From: a bacterium
GTDB taxonomy: Bacteria > Patescibacteriota > Minisyncoccia > UBA6257 > 2-01-FULL-56-20
DNA: 21,408 nucleotides
Reading direction: 5' to 3'
NCBI GenBank assembly: GCA_021817655.1
Contig: JAKAGE010000005.1
Coordinates: forward strand, 1 to 21,408
Shown here piece by piece: positions 19,598-21,408 of the stretch (its first letter is position 1; each line of letters begins with the position of its first letter). The translations under genes and the position numbers were made by a program. The notes below the pieces were generated by a model, which made no database searches, was not told the DNA's origin, and was given only the letters and a program-made list of their open reading frames with translations.

Positions 19598-21408
19598 TTA
19601 GGGCGATGCGGTGAAGGAAATGGTGCCGTCGTATGTGCCGGTGGGCGCGGTGAATCCGCCGATCGCCCAATAAAGATTTCCCTGAACGGCGCTTGCGGTC
19701 GTCGTGGGCGCGGCAAGGGAGAACCCGGTCACGGTGGAGGTCGAGACATTGAGCGCGATGCCGGTCCCCCACGAAAACGTTGCGGTCGAATATTCTTCGG
19801 AGGTCACGGGGATGGTGATCGAAGGATTTCCGACGAGCGCAAGGCTCGTGCCGGAAAGGGAAATCGCGATGGGCGCGTTGCCTGCGTTCTGGACCGTAGT
19901 GGTTTGATTGCCGGAAGGGATGTTCGGCACGACCGGACCATAGTTCACCGATGAGGTCGTTACGTTGAGCGCGAGAAGGGTATTGAGGATGACTCCGGCG
20001 GTGGTCGATGCGCTCCCCGCTCCGGCGCCGCCCGTCACGGTGATCGCCGCCATCCATGTTTGTCCCGCATAGGTGGAGGTGTCGGTGGGCTGGGCAAGAT
20101 AGGCGATGTTTGCGGTGCACGTGACCGTCGAGCTCGATCCGCTGAAGGCGCAGCTGGAACTGGGAACCTGGTAGCAATCAAGCTGGTTCGGAGTGCAGTT
20201 CGGGCCTGCGCCGGAGCGATAGATCGTGGAGGTGGCATAGCGGATGTCGCCGGGGCCGGCGGAATCCGTGGTCGACGCAGCCGCGGAGATGCCGACCGTG
20301 GAATTCGGCACGAGCGTGATGGCCGCACCGCCGTTCAATGCGGCATTGGAAACGACGGGCGTTCCCCCGCCGGCGGGCGTGAAAGGTCCGGTGGAGGCGG
20401 CGGTCGAATAATTGTAAAAATTATCGGCGGCGAAGATTTTATAATAATATGCCGTTCCATTTGTAAGGCCCGTGTCGGTGCATCCGGACGTGCTTGATGC
20501 CGCAACGCACGCCACCGTCGTCGTCGCATTGATGCTGTTTCCCGCGGAATAAGAAACGCCTTCCGTGGGCGCGACGGTGATGGTCGATGTCGCGCGGAGC
20601 ACGACTGCTTCGGCGTAATCCGGATCCGTGGGATTCGTCCATGAAAGCGTTACGGACCCGTTCCCCGGCGTACCGGTGGCATTGGTTACGTTGCCGGGAG
20701 ATTGGTTGTCGATCGTGATGACGGAAGACGTGGTATTCGCTCCGCTCGGAGCGATCGATGCGCTGTCGGTGAAACCGGCGATCGTGGAAGTGACGATGTA
20801 TGTCCCGCCCGGCACCGGCGGCATGGAAGTGGCATTCTTTGGCTGAACGAGGACCGTGAAGGTCGTCGTTGCTGTGCCGATCGCCATGCCGCTCACCGGA
20901 ATGGATATCGTCGTGGTGGCGAATGCCGTCGTGGTGGCGATGAGGTTCGTGCTGGATCCGTAGATCGTCGTGCCGTTGCTGTTTGCGATCTCTACGCATC
21001 CGACGCCAGTCGACGTTGAAATGGTCGTCGTCACGTTCGTGATCGTGGACGCGCCGAAGTCCGTTGAAATCGTGAATACATCGCTCGTGGTCGTGTTTGC
21101 GCCGGGTCCGATCGTGACGGGCGCCGGTTGCGTGCCGTCGCCGAGCGTGACCACCGCGGGCGTATAGGTGATGACGATGATGCCCTGCGTGCCCGCGCCG
21201 CCGGTGAATGTATGGGCTCCGGAATATCCCGCGCCGCCGCCGCCCGCGCCGTACGTCCCTCCCGCGCCGCCGTTCTTGTTCCCGGTGGCTGCCGTCCCTC
21301 CCGCGCCGCCGCCGCCTCCGCCGCCGCCGGAAGGTCCGACCCCGGTCGCCCAGAGGGTCTCGGTTCCGCCGTTCGCTCCGGGAACGACGCCCGACCCCGT
21401 GCCTTCGC
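19598..21408 (-). CDS. Large surface protein, C-terminal part (5' end outside window)
   Basis: The frame is open to the window edge, so 602 residues are visible and the start lies beyond 21408; an internal GTG at 21154 is not the real start. The visible N-terminal part is Gly-rich (GPSGGGGGGGGAGG, AGGTYGAGGGGAGYSGA) and ends with TQGIIVITYTP, the usual closure of Gly-rich repeat domains. Then come a Ser/Thr-rich beta region, an Fn3-like domain (SPGNVTNATGTPGNGSVTLSW, GLTNGTAYYYKIFAADNFYN), a domain with several Cys (NCTPNQLDCYQV, SCAFSG), and a final sandwich (LALNVTTSSVNYGPV, TYDGTISFTASP). There is no peptidoglycan-binding tail. Probably a secreted or surface-displayed adhesin-like protein; function unknown. 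Confidence 0.85.
   Translation of the reverse strand, partial: EGTGSGVVPGANGGTETLWATGVGPSGGGGGGGGAGGTAATGNKNGGAGGTYGAGGGGAGYSGAHTFTGGAGTQGIIVITYTPAVVTLGDGTQPAPVTIGPGANTTTSDVFTISTDFGASTITNVTTTISTSTGVGCVEIANSNGTTIYGSSTNLIATTTAFATTTISIPVSGMAIGTATTTFTVLVQPKNATSMPPVPGGTYIVTSTIAGFTDSASIAPSGANTTSSVITIDNQSPGNVTNATGTPGNGSVTLSWTNPTDPDYAEAVVLRATSTITVAPTEGVSYSAGNSINATTTVACVAASSTSGCTDTGLTNGTAYYYKIFAADNFYNYSTAASTGPFTPAGGGTPVVSNAALNGGAAITLVPNSTVGISAAASTTDSAGPGDIRYATSTIYRSGAGPNCTPNQLDCYQVPSSSCAFSGSSSTVTCTANIAYLAQPTDTSTYAGQTWMAAITVTGGAGAGSASTTAGVILNTLLALNVTTSSVNYGPVVPNIPSGNQTTTVQNAGNAPIAISLSGTSLALVGNPSITIPVTSEEYSTATFSWGTGIALNVSTSTVTGFSLAAPTTTASAVQGNLYWAIGGFTAPTGTYDGTISFTASP

Overview
The window (about 57% GC by eye) looks like a contig from a Patescibacteria/CPR bacterium, probably the Paceibacteria/Parcubacteria branch. 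The main reasons are: a compact type IV pilus operon containing an oversized minor pilin with nested surface domains; Ser/Thr/Gly-rich secreted proteins, one ending in the Cys-bounded peptidoglycan-binding-like tail typical of these lineages; a short CxxC-CxxC protein with a coiled-coil tail; and several genes whose -10 box sits 6-7 nt before the ATG, leaving no room for a leader. TGA is used as an ordinary stop. The lineage call rests on recall of protein families, not on a database search.

Layout. 1-2007 (+): the 3' part of dnaX overlaps by ATGA with a membrane-anchored two-domain surface protein. 2015-8641 (-): type IV pilus operon in transcription order: PilB-type ATPase, PilC platform protein, giant multidomain pilin, PilW/PulJ-like prepilin, PilX-like prepilin, small prepilin. 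8754-8824 (+): tRNA-Gln(CTG) with its own promoter.

8811-12551: a 3.7-kb integrated element bounded by an exact 15-bp direct repeat that covers the 3' end of tRNA-Gln. It carries the C-terminal remnant of a serine recombinase, a truncated gene of unknown function, a DUF559-type nuclease-like protein, an SDR oxidoreductase, a tautomerase-like protein and another unknown. The last 30 codons of the recombinase lie at the far end of the element, on the other side of the repeat. Joining the two repeats restores an open frame, so the attachment site lies inside the recombinase gene and integration replaced its C-terminus.

12552-15003: a HIT-family hydrolase, a receiver-like protein on the opposite strand, a second and unrelated serine-recombinase remnant carrying an in-frame TGA, and a GIY-YIG protein. 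15013-15576 (-): a CxxC zinc-ribbon protein and its coiled-coil tail, separated by an in-frame amber codon. 15747-21408: three large exported proteins: an 841-aa PKD/DUF11/peptidoglycan-binding protein (-), a Gln-rich secreted protein with seven six-residue repeats (+), and the C-terminal part of a Gly-rich/Fn3-like surface protein (-).

Functionally, the window combines replication (dnaX), pilus-based surface attachment or DNA uptake, other surface proteins, and a decayed tRNA-targeted mobile element with metabolic-type cargo. No gene-free stretch exceeds 300 bp.
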